NCBI RefSeq assembly: GCF_000285555.1 | Contig: NZ_HE610998.1 | Location: forward strand, 58,184 to 122,183 | Length of the DNA stretch: 64,000 nt | Source of the DNA: Kurthia massiliensis | Lineage (GTDB): Bacteria > Bacillota > Bacilli > Bacillales_A > Planococcaceae | Direction: 5' to 3' | In this document: piece after piece, positions 47,913 to 56,000 of the stretch | Layout: each line of letters begins with the position of its first letter | How positions within the stretch are numbered: position 1 is the first letter of the stretch | Program-made: the position numbers and the translations under genes | The notes under the pieces: model-generated | What the model was told of the DNA's origin: nothing | Database searches by the model: none | What the model saw: only the letters and a program-made list of their open reading frames with translations

Positions 47913-48596
47913 TTATTTTTTCCACTTTTTCACACTTGAATAAATCATATCAAGTAACGAATGAAGGGTTGTTGCAAGTACATTTCCTATAAAGAAAATG
48001 CTAAATTTATCCCATAAGCTGCTAAGTTCTTGCTGAAGTGTTGTATATTTCGCTTCAATAAAAAACGGATAACCATACATGAGGGCGTGCGCGCTGTTTA
48101 AAATAAATAAAATGAGCACGACACCGCCAAAATCAAGATGTAACCCTTTTTTGCGATATTTCTTCGGTAGTTTATTTTTCGTTGCATTGACATATAAGAC
48201 AACTGCGATTGTTAATAATAAATACGCAGCGTTCATGTAATGCATATCTTCCAATACATATTTAGAAACGACGTATGGAGATAAGAAAAAGACGAAGTAC
48301 ATCATACCGATCCAAATGTATCGCACAACATCACTTAAAAGTGGAAAATGACTCCACAGTGAGCGATGTGATAACAATTTATGATAAGGATGCCAAATGA
48401 AACGTAGCGCACCCCAGCGATAATATAAGTTACTGCGCAAATCAAGATCGGGGCCTAAATAAAATGTCCCAATCATAAAACCTAAAACAAAATAAAGGAT
48501 GCTGATATCGTTAATCAGATTATAAAAAAATAAAACCAGCACCAAGATCGTAATGAATATACTATTGACGCGGTCGTGGGTCTTTCCTGAAGCCAC
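47913..48596 (-). CDS. DUF2227-like membrane protein, putative metal-binding
   Basis: About 227 aa with five to six membrane segments. SGKTHDRVN at the N-terminus, GTFYLGPDLDLRSNLYYRWGALRF and WHPYHKLLSHRSLWSHFPLL are the His/Asp motifs of DUF2227, thought to bind metal. The open frame extends 27 codons further upstream, but that part contains TATAAT and reads like promoter DNA. I therefore start at GTG 48596, giving MASGKTHDR, as in relatives; TTG 48602 is an alternative. No terminator is obvious behind it. Confidence 0.75.
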   Translation of the reverse strand: MASGKTHDRVNSIFITILVLVLFFYNLINDISILYFVLGFMIGTFYLGPDLDLRSNLYYRWGALRFIWHPYHKLLSHRSLWSHFPLLSDVVRYIWIGMMYFVFFLSPYVVSKYVLEDMHYMNAAYLLLTIAVVLYVNATKNKLPKKYRKKGLHLDFGGVVLILFILNSAHALMYGYPFFIEAKYTTLQQELSSLWDKFSIFFIGNVLATTLHSLLDMIYSSVKKWKK

Positions 48597-48921
48597 AGCC
48601 AACACACTTTCTACTATTGTTAGATTTATACCTATTATAACGCCTTTTAACAATTTTGAACATATGTTCGCTTTCAATTTTAAACAAAATACTTATTTGA
48701 ATCAAATAGGAACCGAGCGAACATCCGTTTACGTGTCGCTATCATAGTCATGGACAATTACAGGTCACGTTATGTTACTTTTTTAACAAAAATCATATTA
48801 TCGTAATAAACTTAAAATAACATTGATATTATTTTGTCATAAAAATAAAACGGTAGTGTCTTATCCCTTTGCTATACTGACAGAGTTATAAAGTTATGAA
48901 TTGAAACTTTGGAGGTCACTC
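48597..48921. promoter_or_regulatory. Divergent promoter region between DUF2227 and GH25 genes
   Basis: About 325 bp, AT-rich. On the minus strand TATAAT near 48637 may be the -10 box of the DUF2227 gene. On the plus strand GCTATACT near 48873 is a likely -10 for the GH25 gene, with GGAGG at 48911-48915 as its ribosome site. No convincing -35 or operator seen. Confidence 0.45.
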
Positions 48922-50613
48922 ATGAAAAATATATTGAAAAAAGCAAGCGCTGCTGCATTATTAACATCAGCGTTCGTCATGCCAACGATGGCAAATGCTG
49001 AAACATTATCACCCGCAAAGCCAGATAGTACGGTTGAATGGGAAGGAACACCTTACGTAACAGATACGACGAAGTTACGCACGATGTCTACAGACGAAAC
49101 GATTATTGACGTATCAAAATGGCAAGGAAATATCGACTGGTCAAAAGTAGCCAAAACAGTTGATTTCGCCATTATTCGTACACAATACGGTAGCTCAGTA
49201 GAAGATTATATGCATCGTACATATGAGGCACAAGCAAAAGCGAACGGCGTGCCATTTGGTGTTTATTCATATAGTTTAGCCATTTCAAGTAGCGACGCAC
49301 GTCAAGAAGCACGTGATTTCTACAATCGCGCTGATAAATCTGCACAAATGTATGTCATTGATGTTGAAGAATTAACAGGTAAATCAGGCGAGAGCATGCG
49401 TACAATCATTAATGCATATGTCGATGAATTACGTAAATATACCGATAAGAAAGTCGGTTTATATATTGCCCATCATTTATATAACACATTAAACTTAGAT
49501 ACATCGAAAGCTGATTTCGTATGGATTCCACGTTACGGCTCTAGTGCGCCATCTTACAAATATGATTTATGGCAATATACAGACCGAGGTATCGTCAGTG
49601 GGATTAGTGGTTATGTAGATATGAACCGCCTAAACCCATCAAATGATTTAAACGATATTCGTGGTAAATCAACACTTGTGACACAAGCTAGTAACAATGA
49701 TGTAGATACATCAAAATACTTCACGAGTAATCCCAAATACGTTCTTCTTAAGAAGAGTGCTGGCGTATATAAAACAACATCATTTACCGATGATGTCAAA
49801 ATCCGTACGTTAGATAAAGGTACCGTTGTAGAAGTACAAGGTATCGCTTATACAGCAAGCGGCGTGCCTCGTCTAAAAATCGGTACGAATAAATATATTT
49901 CAGCGAACAAAAGCTACATGGACAAAATTACAGCAAGTTATGAAAACTTCTACTACAACAACCCTGAAAAAGTTATTTTAAATAAAAACGTCTCTGTATA
50001 CGATAGCGTTGATTTTAATGACGATACGAAAGTAGCAACGATGTTAAAAGGCGACACAGTAGAAATCACTGGCATTGAATTAACAGATGGTGGTACACCA
50101 CGTCTTGAATTAAGCAACGGTCACTTCATTTCAGCGAACCGTTCTTACGTTCAAAAAGTGCGTGCAGATATCGAAAACTATGTGACAGACGTTCCTGAAC
50201 GCGTGTTAACATTACAAGATTTAACACTTTATAACGATTTAGCTTGTAAAAAAGTATATAAAGATTATGGTATCGACCGTACATTCGTCATTGACCATAT
50301 CGAATATACAGAAGCAGGGACACCACGCCTTGTGACGAATACAGGTAAATATATGACATCCTTAAAATCACATGTTTTACCTGTTCCATTAGATGTGAAA
50401 AACTACTACTACACATCAGATGTACCTGAAAAAGTAACGACTGTAAAATCGATTTCTTCATTTAGCGATGTAGACTTAACGAAAAAAGTCGAAACATTAC
50501 CAGTCGGTACAACATTATCAATCGCTGATATCGAGTTCTCACAAAACGGCGTACCACGCTTTAAAACGGCAGATGGTCTTTACGTGAGCGCGTACAAAAC
50601 AAAATTTGAATAA
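48922..50613 (+). CDS. Secreted GH25 muramidase with four C-terminal DUF5776-like repeats
   Basis: A 563-aa paralogue of the enzyme at 32059. Signal peptide to about ANA (residue 26), then PDSTVEWEGTPYVTD, and a GH25 barrel with IIDVSKWQGNIDW (Asp63), MYVIDVEELT (Asp147, Glu149), IAHHLYNTLN and YDLWQYTDRG. Four ~75-aa repeats follow, starting near residues 256, 330, 408 and 485, each with a NP or VPE turn and a G-x-PRL/F strand. The 32059 enzyme has one repeat fewer. The ATG at 48922 follows GGAGG by six bases. It acts outside the cell on peptidoglycan glycan strands, in wall turnover or competition. Confidence 0.9.
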   Translation: MKNILKKASAAALLTSAFVMPTMANAETLSPAKPDSTVEWEGTPYVTDTTKLRTMSTDETIIDVSKWQGNIDWSKVAKTVDFAIIRTQYGSSVEDYMHRTYEAQAKANGVPFGVYSYSLAISSSDARQEARDFYNRADKSAQMYVIDVEELTGKSGESMRTIINAYVDELRKYTDKKVGLYIAHHLYNTLNLDTSKADFVWIPRYGSSAPSYKYDLWQYTDRGIVSGISGYVDMNRLNPSNDLNDIRGKSTLVTQASNNDVDTSKYFTSNPKYVLLKKSAGVYKTTSFTDDVKIRTLDKGTVVEVQGIAYTASGVPRLKIGTNKYISANKSYMDKITASYENFYYNNPEKVILNKNVSVYDSVDFNDDTKVATMLKGDTVEITGIELTDGGTPRLELSNGHFISANRSYVQKVRADIENYVTDVPERVLTLQDLTLYNDLACKKVYKDYGIDRTFVIDHIEYTEAGTPRLVTNTGKYMTSLKSHVLPVPLDVKNYYYTSDVPEKVTTVKSISSFSDVDLTKKVETLPVGTTLSIADIEFSQNGVPRFKTADGLYVSAYKTKFE

Positions 50614-50617
50614 TCTA

Positions 50618-50644
50618 CATGCCTCGCTTATTGCGGGGCATTTT
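50618..50644 (+). terminator. Terminator after GH25 gene
   Basis: ATGCC-CGC / GCG-GGCAT stem with TTATT loop followed by TTTTAA. Confidence 0.75.
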
Positions 50645-50713
50645 AATTGCGTAAATAAAAGTGCAATGCTATGATACAGCTTGTTTAAACAAAGCCACTA
50701 GGGGGACATTTCT

Positions 50714-51049
50714 ATGTCAATTATTCATGTAACAAGTCCACAACAAATCAATGAACAAGTCGAAAACAATAAAATGGTCGTACTGAACTTTTGGGCAACA
50801 TGGTGCGGACCTTGCCGCATGTTCGCAGAAGTGTTAGAACAACTCGAAGATGAAGTCGATGATATTCAAGTATTAAAAGTAAACGTTGATGACCACCCAG
50901 AAATCTCAGAGAAATTTGATGTGATGGGTATTCCACATACACGTGTTATTATGAACGACGCGATGTACGAGCCGCTTGTCGGCCATATTCCATATGACCA
51001 GCTACGTACGATGTTACTTGCAGAATTAGAAGAAGCTTCAAAAGCATAA
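50714..51049 (+). CDS. Thioredoxin-family protein
   Basis: A 111-aa cytosolic thioredoxin with the active site WATWCGPC (Cys31, Cys34) and a normal beta-alpha pattern (VVLNFWATW, IQVLKVNVDDHPE). The cis-proline loop is MGIPHTR instead of the usual S/GIPT, so the residue after proline is His; this may alter partner choice. The C-terminus is a little longer than TrxA (EEASKA). It is alone between terminators, so it may be an accessory thioredoxin rather than the main one. Confidence 0.9.
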   Translation: MSIIHVTSPQQINEQVENNKMVVLNFWATWCGPCRMFAEVLEQLEDEVDDIQVLKVNVDDHPEISEKFDVMGIPHTRVIMNDAMYEPLVGHIPYDQLRTMLLAELEEASKA

Positions 51050-51079
51050 AAAAGAGGTGTGCATCAGCACACCTCTTTA
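51048..51079. terminator. Bidirectional terminator
   Basis: Perfect 12-bp stem AAAGAGGTGTGC / GCACACCTCTTT with ATCA loop, between thioredoxin and DUF3243 genes. Confidence 0.92.
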
Positions 51080-51090
51080 TTTATATATCA

Positions 51091-51399
51091 TTATTCGCTT
51101 TGTACCATTTTTACGAGAAGTTTCGCTAACGTTTTCTTCTCATCTTCTTCCGCTACTTTCCATAGCTCTTGTAATACTTTTTGTTCACGGTTTTTAGGCT
51201 CTTCATTTTTTGCTAAATGATCGGCAACGAATTTTGCACCTTTCGCTAATAGATCATCACTTAAGCCTAATTTTTCTCCTTTTGCCAATTGGTCCTTTAA
51301 GTAACTTTTAAAGTTTGAAAAATTATCTAAAATTTCTTCCTTTTGTTCCGGAGTTAACTCTGACAACTTATCGGTAATCTTGTTTAATTCTTCACTCAT
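51091..51399 (-). CDS. DUF3243 family protein (YmfJ-like), 102 aa
   Basis: A small acidic helical protein. LDNFSNFKSYLKDQLAKGEKLGLSDDLLAKGA and LAKNEEPKNREQKVLQELWKV closely fit DUF3243 (Bacillus YmfJ). Its biochemical role is unknown to me. TAGGAGGAATG lies before the ATG. The family is common in Bacillaceae and Planococcaceae, which supports the taxonomic guess. Confidence 0.85.
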   Translation of the reverse strand: MSEELNKITDKLSELTPEQKEEILDNFSNFKSYLKDQLAKGEKLGLSDDLLAKGAKFVADHLAKNEEPKNREQKVLQELWKVAEEDEKKTLAKLLVKMVQSE

Positions 51400-51470
51400 A
51401 CTTTTTCATTCCTCCTAGGATTTGGCTTACAATATAAAGATTTCCCTGAAATGATAATTTTAAACTTTTT

Positions 51471-51959
51471 TCAACGTATTTTCGCCTGTTTAATGATACC
51501 GATTATAATAATCACGAAAATAGACGCAAGAATGAGCCAAAAAACAAATGATAGCTCACCCGTCAAATTCATGATGACATACGTGCAATAAGCGAATAAA
51601 AGTGCGAATAAATTTTTAATGTAATTTAATAATTGACGCGCGTTTTTATAAAACGCCGCTGCATTCGTTTCATTAAGACGGCTTGGATAATTGTATGCTT
51701 GTGGGTACCGTTCTAATGCCGTTAACAAAACAAATATGAACAATCCAATAATCGGGAACGGAATGAGTTCACTTTTAGAACCGTAACGGTCAACCACTCC
51801 ATTTGCTCCGAAATGAACCGGTATCGTCTCTGGAAGAGCGCTATAACGCCAAATCATATAGACGAACATAAAAATGATGGCCGCAATACCGATAACATCT
51901 GCTACCTTCTCCACCCAAGTTTTTGGCACGCGTATTTTTAACGCCTTCGGATCATTCAT
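51471..51959 (-). CDS. DUF1648 membrane protein
   Basis: A 162-aa membrane protein with four likely spans. The DUF1648 signature YSALPETIPVHFGANGVVDRYGSKSELI lies between span 1 and span 2, as in SdpI-like and related proteins. Start chosen at ATG 51959: TTGAGG lies about nine bases upstream, and the eight-base overlap with the NUDIX stop (ATGAATGA) suggests coupled translation. DUF1648 also occurs in SdpI-type immunity proteins, but no toxin gene is seen here. Confidence 0.78.
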   Translation of the reverse strand: MNDPKALKIRVPKTWVEKVADVIGIAAIIFMFVYMIWRYSALPETIPVHFGANGVVDRYGSKSELIPFPIIGLFIFVLLTALERYPQAYNYPSRLNETNAAAFYKNARQLLNYIKNLFALLFAYCTYVIMNLTGELSFVFWLILASIFVIIIIGIIKQAKIR

Positions 51960-52350
51960 GACCATAAACCTCAAGTAAATAGGTGACAACTTCGTGTGGA
52001 ATAATCGTATGTTGCAACAATTGTGTACGCGGTAACCATACAGCCTCATACGTATTGTTCGGGTCGCTATGTACGAATTCTTCCCCTTGTCCTGTTCCAA
52101 AGTCGCCACCCGTTGCGACCGCTTCAAAATAATATTGCGTGCCTTCGTACGGTACTTTGATTAAACAACGACCGACCGCAACGTCTAAGCCGAGTTCTTC
52201 CTTCGCTTCACGTACGGCTGCTTGCTCTAACGTTTCTCCCCATTCGACTTTACCACCTGGGAACGTATAATACGTACGCCCATTTTTTACACGTTTAATC
52301 AGTGCTAGTTCATCCTCTTTCATTAATACAATGCCACTGCGTTCATGCAT
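51952..52350 (-). CDS. NUDIX hydrolase
   Basis: A 132-aa NUDIX protein. The Nudix box GGKVEWGETLEQAAVREAKEELGL (about residues 32-55) fits G-x5-E-x7-R-E-x2-E-E-x-G in full. RSGIVLMKEDELALIKR and a C-terminal YTFPGGK make it MutT-like. The substrate may be an oxidised or non-canonical nucleotide, or an ADP-sugar; the sequence does not decide. GGGGTGG lies before the ATG at 52350. Overlaps the DUF1648 gene by eight bases, so the two form an operon. Confidence 0.9.
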   Translation of the reverse strand: MHERSGIVLMKEDELALIKRVKNGRTYYTFPGGKVEWGETLEQAAVREAKEELGLDVAVGRCLIKVPYEGTQYYFEAVATGGDFGTGQGEEFVHSDPNNTYEAVWLPRTQLLQHTIIPHEVVTYLLEVYGHE

Positions 52351-52427
52351 AATATCCACCCCTTTTTTTACTATTATACCCAAACGCTAAAAAAACATCG
52401 TCGTTGAAGCAGTTTTTAACGCATAAA

Positions 52428-52453
52428 AAAAGAACCGCACGAAGCGATTCTTC
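52428..52453 (-). terminator. Terminator after the small lipoprotein gene
   Basis: AAAGAA-CGC / GCG-TTCTT stem and a T-run on the minus strand, behind the lipoprotein stop. Confidence 0.65.
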
Positions 52454-52465
52454 ATTCTTCTACTA

Positions 52466-52849
52466 TTATTGTTTCTTTAAAATTAATATTTCTTCTTTGC
52501 CATCAAATGACACCGTTAATTTTTTATCATCTTCTGTTGCGAGCTCACATTCATCGCACGTTTCAGATACTTTAATTGAGTTTTTCACGACAGGGTGCCC
52601 TTCCCCTTTAACATCTTCTGAAGGCATTTCATATTTCACTTTTTCTGGCACTTCTCCATCACCGATATACGTTAATGTAAGCGCATGTGTTTTTTGACCA
52701 ATAGATGGCTCTTGAGAAATGGCATACACCGCTTCCCAATCTTCACTTTGTCCTTTTAAATCAAACGCTTGTGTCGGTGCTTCTTCTGTACAAGCTGCAA
52801 GTGCCGGTACCATTAAAGCTGTTATTAATGCTAAACCAAGTTTCTTCAT
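52466..52849 (-). CDS. Small exported lipoprotein, 127 aa
   Basis: Signal MKKLGLALITALMVPALAAC with lipobox LAAC (Cys20). The mature ~107 residues are acidic and beta-rich (WEAVYAISQEP, HALTLTYIGDGEVPEKVKYEM, KLTVSFDGKEEILILKK). ETCDECEL has a CxxC, which could bind metal or form a disulfide. No family recognised. TAGGAGG precedes the ATG at 52849; the open frame upstream overlaps that site. Monocistronic, with a terminator. Confidence 0.75.
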   Translation of the reverse strand: MKKLGLALITALMVPALAACTEEAPTQAFDLKGQSEDWEAVYAISQEPSIGQKTHALTLTYIGDGEVPEKVKYEMPSEDVKGEGHPVVKNSIKVSETCDECELATEDDKKLTVSFDGKEEILILKKQ

Positions 52850-53293
52850 TGTCTTCCTCCTATATGATGACACGACGCTTTTTTAATAGCGTTCGTGCAA
52901 CCGTTCAAAAATAATGTTCTTCATCAAGAACGTCTACGATTTCCTACGTTTCTTATTTTATCATCGTTCCGAGGCATTGCATCACAATTTCCTTCAATTT
53001 ATTCATCACGGCTTCACTTTTTCACAAATTTGTCATGACGTATGACGACTTTCTCTGTTTTCATCGTACATTTCTTTTCCTACTATATAAGAAAATGTTC
53101 CTATTAAAAGCCGTACATCTTTTAAAAATAGCTCGAAATTATTTGGTATTTCAAACGTTCTTTGCGATATTTTTAGCCATTCGTTCGACTTTCAAAAAAA
53201 TATGTCTTCTCTGAATTTTCTATCTTGATTTAAGATTAAATATATGCCAGAATGAGATTGGTTATAAATTGTGACGTTTTTCGAACAAAATAG

Positions 53294-53322
53294 TTGTGAA
53301 CGTTTTCAAAAGGCGTTATAGT
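53294..53322 (+). promoter_or_regulatory. aspA promoter overlapped by a cre/Rex-like site
   Basis: TTGTGA (53294-53299), 17 bases, TATAGT (53317-53322). TGTGAACGTTTTCA (53295-53308) fits the cre consensus, and the wider TTGTGAACGTTTTCAAAA resembles a Rex site with one arm mismatch. The site covers the -35 box, so it should repress. Confidence 0.65.
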
Positions 53323-53394
53323 ATTGATGGTCTAAAAAGGCGTCATATAACTAGATAAAAATTATGTATAAATATTAAAAATATATTGATATAA

Positions 53395-53431
53395 AGAGAG
53401 GTGACGGTCAGGCCTAGCCTGACACACTACG
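53395..53431 (+). promoter_or_regulatory. aspA Shine-Dalgarno separated from the start codon by a hairpin
   Basis: AGAGAGGTGA (53395-53404) is the only good ribosome site, but it ends 27 bases before ATG. Between them GTCAGGC-CTA-GCCTGAC (53407-53423) is a perfect 7-bp stem. Folding it leaves about 10 bases of effective spacing. Confidence 0.65.
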
Positions 53432-54871
53432 ATGGATACACGTAAAGAACATGACTTTTTAGGTGAATTAGAAATTCCGAATACAGCTTACTATGGCGTA
53501 CAAACGATGCGCGCCCTTGCAAACTTCCCAATCACAGGTTACACAATTCACCCTGAGCTCATTCGCGCAATGGCAATTGTTAAAAAATCAGCTGCACAAG
53601 CAAACGCAGCAACACATCAATTAAAGCCATCTGTTGCGGACGTTATTATTGAAGCTTGCGATGAAATTATCGCTGGCAAATGGCATGATCAATTTGTGGT
53701 AGATCCGATTCAAGGTGGCGCCGGTACTTCTATTAACATGAATACAAATGAAGTCATCGCCAATCGTGCACTAGAAATTTTAGGCTACGATAAAGGTCGC
53801 TTCGATATTATTAGCCCGAACAACCACGTTAACATGGCACAATCAACAAACGACTCATTCCCAACAGCGATCCATATCGCTGCACACGCAATGATTCAAA
53901 AATTAGGCAAAACGATGAAAAAAATGAAAGACACATTCGTTGCGAAATCAGTTGAATTTGACGATATCGTAAAAATGGGTCGCACGCACTTACAAGATGC
54001 GGTGCCAATTCGTTTAGGTCAAGAATTTGAAGCCTATGCATCAGTTGTTGGTCGTGACATTACACGTATTAAAAAAGCACAAGAAAGCTTATTAACAGTT
54101 AACCTTGGTGCTACTGCAATCGGTACAGGTTTAAACGCTGACCTTGAATACCGTGAACTTGCGATTAACTTCTTACGTAAAAATGCGAACTATCCATTCG
54201 CTTTAGCACAAAACTTAATCGACGGTACACAAAACACAGACGTTTATACAGAAGTATCTTCAGTGTTAAAAGTATGTATGTTAAATATGTCTAAAATTGC
54301 GAACGACATTCGTATGATGGCTTCAGGTCCAACTGCTGGTCTTGGTGAATTAATTTTACCAGCACGCCAACCAGGATCTTCAATCATGCCAGGTAAAGTA
54401 AACCCAGTTATGCTTGAAGTAATGAACCAAGTTGCTTTCCAAGTAGCAGGTAACGACTTAACGATTTCAATGGCTTCAGAAGCTGGTCAATTTGAATTAA
54501 ACGTTATGGAACCAGTACTTGTTTATAACTTACTACAATCACTACAAATTATGGACAACGTATTTGAAGTGTTCACAGAGTACTGCTTAAAAGATATTAA
54601 AGCAAACAAAGAACGCTTACTTGCTTATGTTGAAAACAGCATCGGTATCATTACAGCGGTATCACCATACATCGGTTATGAATCTTCATCACGTATTGCA
54701 CGTGAAGCACTTGCAACAGGCAAGTCAGTTCGTCAACTATGTGTAGAGTACGGTCACTTCACACCAGAAGAAATCGACAAAATTTTAAGCCCATACGGTT
54801 TAACAACACCTGGTATTTCAGGTGACTTAGCGAAATATCGCGCTGAACATAATGTAGATGGATTAAAATAA
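53432..54871 (+). CDS. aspA: Aspartate ammonia-lyase (aspartase)
   Basis: A 479-aa member of the fumarase/aspartase superfamily, converting L-aspartate to fumarate and ammonia. EHDFLGELEIPNTAYYGVQT opens it. DPIQGGAGTSINMNTNEV, MGRTHLQDAVPIRLGQEF and the flexible catalytic loop PGSSIMPGKVNPVM (nucleophilic Ser) are intact. Residues around the loop and ASEAGQFELNVMEPVL favour aspartase over class II fumarase. It feeds fumarate to the TCA cycle or fumarate respiration. The leader carries a catabolite-type operator and an intervening SD hairpin. Repeat copy 3 ends the transcript. Confidence 0.93.
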   Translation: MDTRKEHDFLGELEIPNTAYYGVQTMRALANFPITGYTIHPELIRAMAIVKKSAAQANAATHQLKPSVADVIIEACDEIIAGKWHDQFVVDPIQGGAGTSINMNTNEVIANRALEILGYDKGRFDIISPNNHVNMAQSTNDSFPTAIHIAAHAMIQKLGKTMKKMKDTFVAKSVEFDDIVKMGRTHLQDAVPIRLGQEFEAYASVVGRDITRIKKAQESLLTVNLGATAIGTGLNADLEYRELAINFLRKNANYPFALAQNLIDGTQNTDVYTEVSSVLKVCMLNMSKIANDIRMMASGPTAGLGELILPARQPGSSIMPGKVNPVMLEVMNQVAFQVAGNDLTISMASEAGQFELNVMEPVLVYNLLQSLQIMDNVFEVFTEYCLKDIKANKERLLAYVENSIGIITAVSPYIGYESSSRIAREALATGKSVRQLCVEYGHFTPEEIDKILSPYGLTTPGISGDLAKYRAEHNVDGLK

Positions 54872-54881
54872 GAAAAAAGCA

Positions 54882-55010
54882 AAAAGAGGCTGGGACATAC
54901 GTGTAAAAACACCCTCTCAAATGAGCATAAGAAAAACCGGAATCGCGCTGTGGCGCGGTTCCGGTTTTTTGTTGCAAACGCTAAGAACTGTTTTGTCCCA
55001 GCCTCTTTTT
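54882..55010 (+). repeat. GAGGCTGGGACA nested-hairpin repeat, copy 3
   Basis: Same architecture as the other copies, 129 bp: outer arms AAAAGAGGCTGGGACA / TGTCCCAGCCTCTTTT and inner AACCGGAATCGCGC / GCGCGGTTCCGGTT plus T6. The right spacer is shorter: the GGAAAATGAAA segment is absent. It lies between convergent aspA and ohr and probably terminates both. Confidence 0.92.
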
Positions 55011-55018
55011 TTCATCAT

Positions 55019-55423
55019 TTAAACAGCTTTGATCGTTACATCAATGTTGCCAACAGTTGCTTTTGAATACGGACAAACTTCATGTGTTTTTTCAAGTAAT
55101 GCTTGTGTTTCTTCTAATGATAATCCTTCAATATGGCCTTCTAGTTCTACAGCTAAAATATAATCAAATGGTGCTTTTTCAACTAAGTGAACGACAGCTG
55201 TAACCGTAGAAGCGCCTTTAATTTTTTGTTGGCGTTTTAAAAGGTCTAATGCGCTATTAAAACACGCGCTATAGCCTGCTGCAAATAATTGTTCTGGATT
55301 CGTCGCATCTGCTACGTTTGAGCCTGGGGGTGCGATTTTAAGCGATAGAGATTTGTCTTCTGAGAAAGATTCGCCACTACGGCCACCTTCGTTAATCATT
55401 TTCGTTGTAAATAATGTTTTCAT
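55019..55423 (-). CDS. ohr: Organic hydroperoxide reductase Ohr
   Basis: A 134-aa OsmC/Ohr-family thiol peroxidase that reduces organic hydroperoxides. Reactive Cys54 in AAGYSACFNSAL, Cys117 in EVCPYSKATVGN, Arg15 in GGRSGE and the Ohr-type NPEQLFAAGY are all present. Start at ATG 55423 with GGAGGG seven bases upstream. It is divergent from the MarR-type regulator gene, with clustered OhrR operators in between. Confidence 0.94.
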   Translation of the reverse strand: MKTLFTTKMINEGGRSGESFSEDKSLSLKIAPPGSNVADATNPEQLFAAGYSACFNSALDLLKRQQKIKGASTVTAVVHLVEKAPFDYILAVELEGHIEGLSLEETQALLEKTHEVCPYSKATVGNIDVTIKAV

Positions 55424-55444
55424 ATACATTCCCTCCAAATCGTG

Positions 55445-55502
55445 TCCAATTAAATTGTGTACAATTTAATTCGTTAAATAGATTGTATACAATTTAATTG
55501 TA
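55445..55502. promoter_or_regulatory. Cluster of OhrR operators
   Basis: TACAATTTAATTGTA (55488-55502) is a perfect OhrR-type palindrome. Two imperfect copies stand head to tail at 55445-55459 (TCCAATTAAATTGTG) and 55460-55474 (TACAATTTAATTCGT), and a half site (AGATTGTA) at 55480-55487. The array covers the ohr upstream region and abuts the ohrR -35 box. Confidence 0.85.
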
Positions 55503-55503
55503 T

Positions 55504-55532
55504 TTGACAAGTAATTTGTTTTTACCTACTAT
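55504..55532 (+). promoter_or_regulatory. ohrR promoter
   Basis: TTGACA (55504-55509), 17 bases, TACTAT (55527-55532). The -35 box starts two bases after the strongest OhrR operator, consistent with autorepression. Confidence 0.75.
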
Positions 55533-55579
55533 AAACGTAAACATATAACGGTTCATAAAGGAGAATGTTAACAGTTACT

Positions 55580-55996
55580 ATGACGAATTATTTAGATAAT
55601 CAGCTATGCTTTTTATTGTATGTCACATCGAAAGAAATTATTAAAAAATATACAACGCTGCTGAAACCGTATGATCTGACTTACACCGGCTACATTACGA
55701 TGATGTCTATCGAGCCAGAAGAACAAGTAATCGTGAAAGAGCTTGGGCAGCGCCTTCATCTAGACTCAGGCACGCTAACGCCCTTACTGAAAAAATTAGA
55801 AGCAAAAGGTTATATTAATCGTACGCGTGCAAAACACGACGAGCGTCAAATGAACGTATCGTTAACCGAAAAAGGTCGTGACATTCGTACACAGCTACCT
55901 TGCGTGGCAGAAGCCGTCTCTAAAGATATGGACATTACGAAAGAGCAATTTATGGAAATAAAAGCTACGTTACAACAAATTGTCAAAACGTTATAA
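55580..55996 (+). CDS. ohrR: Peroxide-sensing MarR-family repressor OhrR
   Basis: A 138-aa MarR-family protein. DNQLCFLLYVTSKEIIKKY contains the conserved sensing cysteine (Cys10 in this numbering, equal to Cys15 in Bacillus OhrR). The wing-helix part reads VKELGQRLHLDSGTLTPLLKKLEAKGYI and RAKHDERQMNVSLTEKG. Only this cysteine lies in the N-terminal helix; a second at LPCVAEA (residue 119) is in the C-terminal region, so a one-Cys or two-Cys mechanism is open. Start uncertain: ATG 55580 matches relatives but AAAGGAG is 16 bases away, while ATG 55565 is only one base from it. Confidence 0.9.
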   Translation: MTNYLDNQLCFLLYVTSKEIIKKYTTLLKPYDLTYTGYITMMSIEPEEQVIVKELGQRLHLDSGTLTPLLKKLEAKGYINRTRAKHDERQMNVSLTEKGRDIRTQLPCVAEAVSKDMDITKEQFMEIKATLQQIVKTL

Positions 55997-56000
55997 CACG

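Larger units (their letters stand above)
52850..53431. promoter_or_regulatory. Long intergenic region carrying the aspA promoter and leader
   Basis: About 580 bp, AT-rich. A short hairpin GTTCTT-CATC-AAGAAC lies at 52917-52932. The aspA promoter is at 53294-53322 and its structured leader at 53395-53431. Between 52940 and 53290 I see no open frame with a ribosome site and no clear structured RNA. Confidence 0.5.

Noticed and set aside
51471..52350. DUF1648/NUDIX pair as an SdpI-type toxin immunity locus
   Set aside because: No toxin or Sdp-like processing genes are near; DUF1648 alone is not enough.
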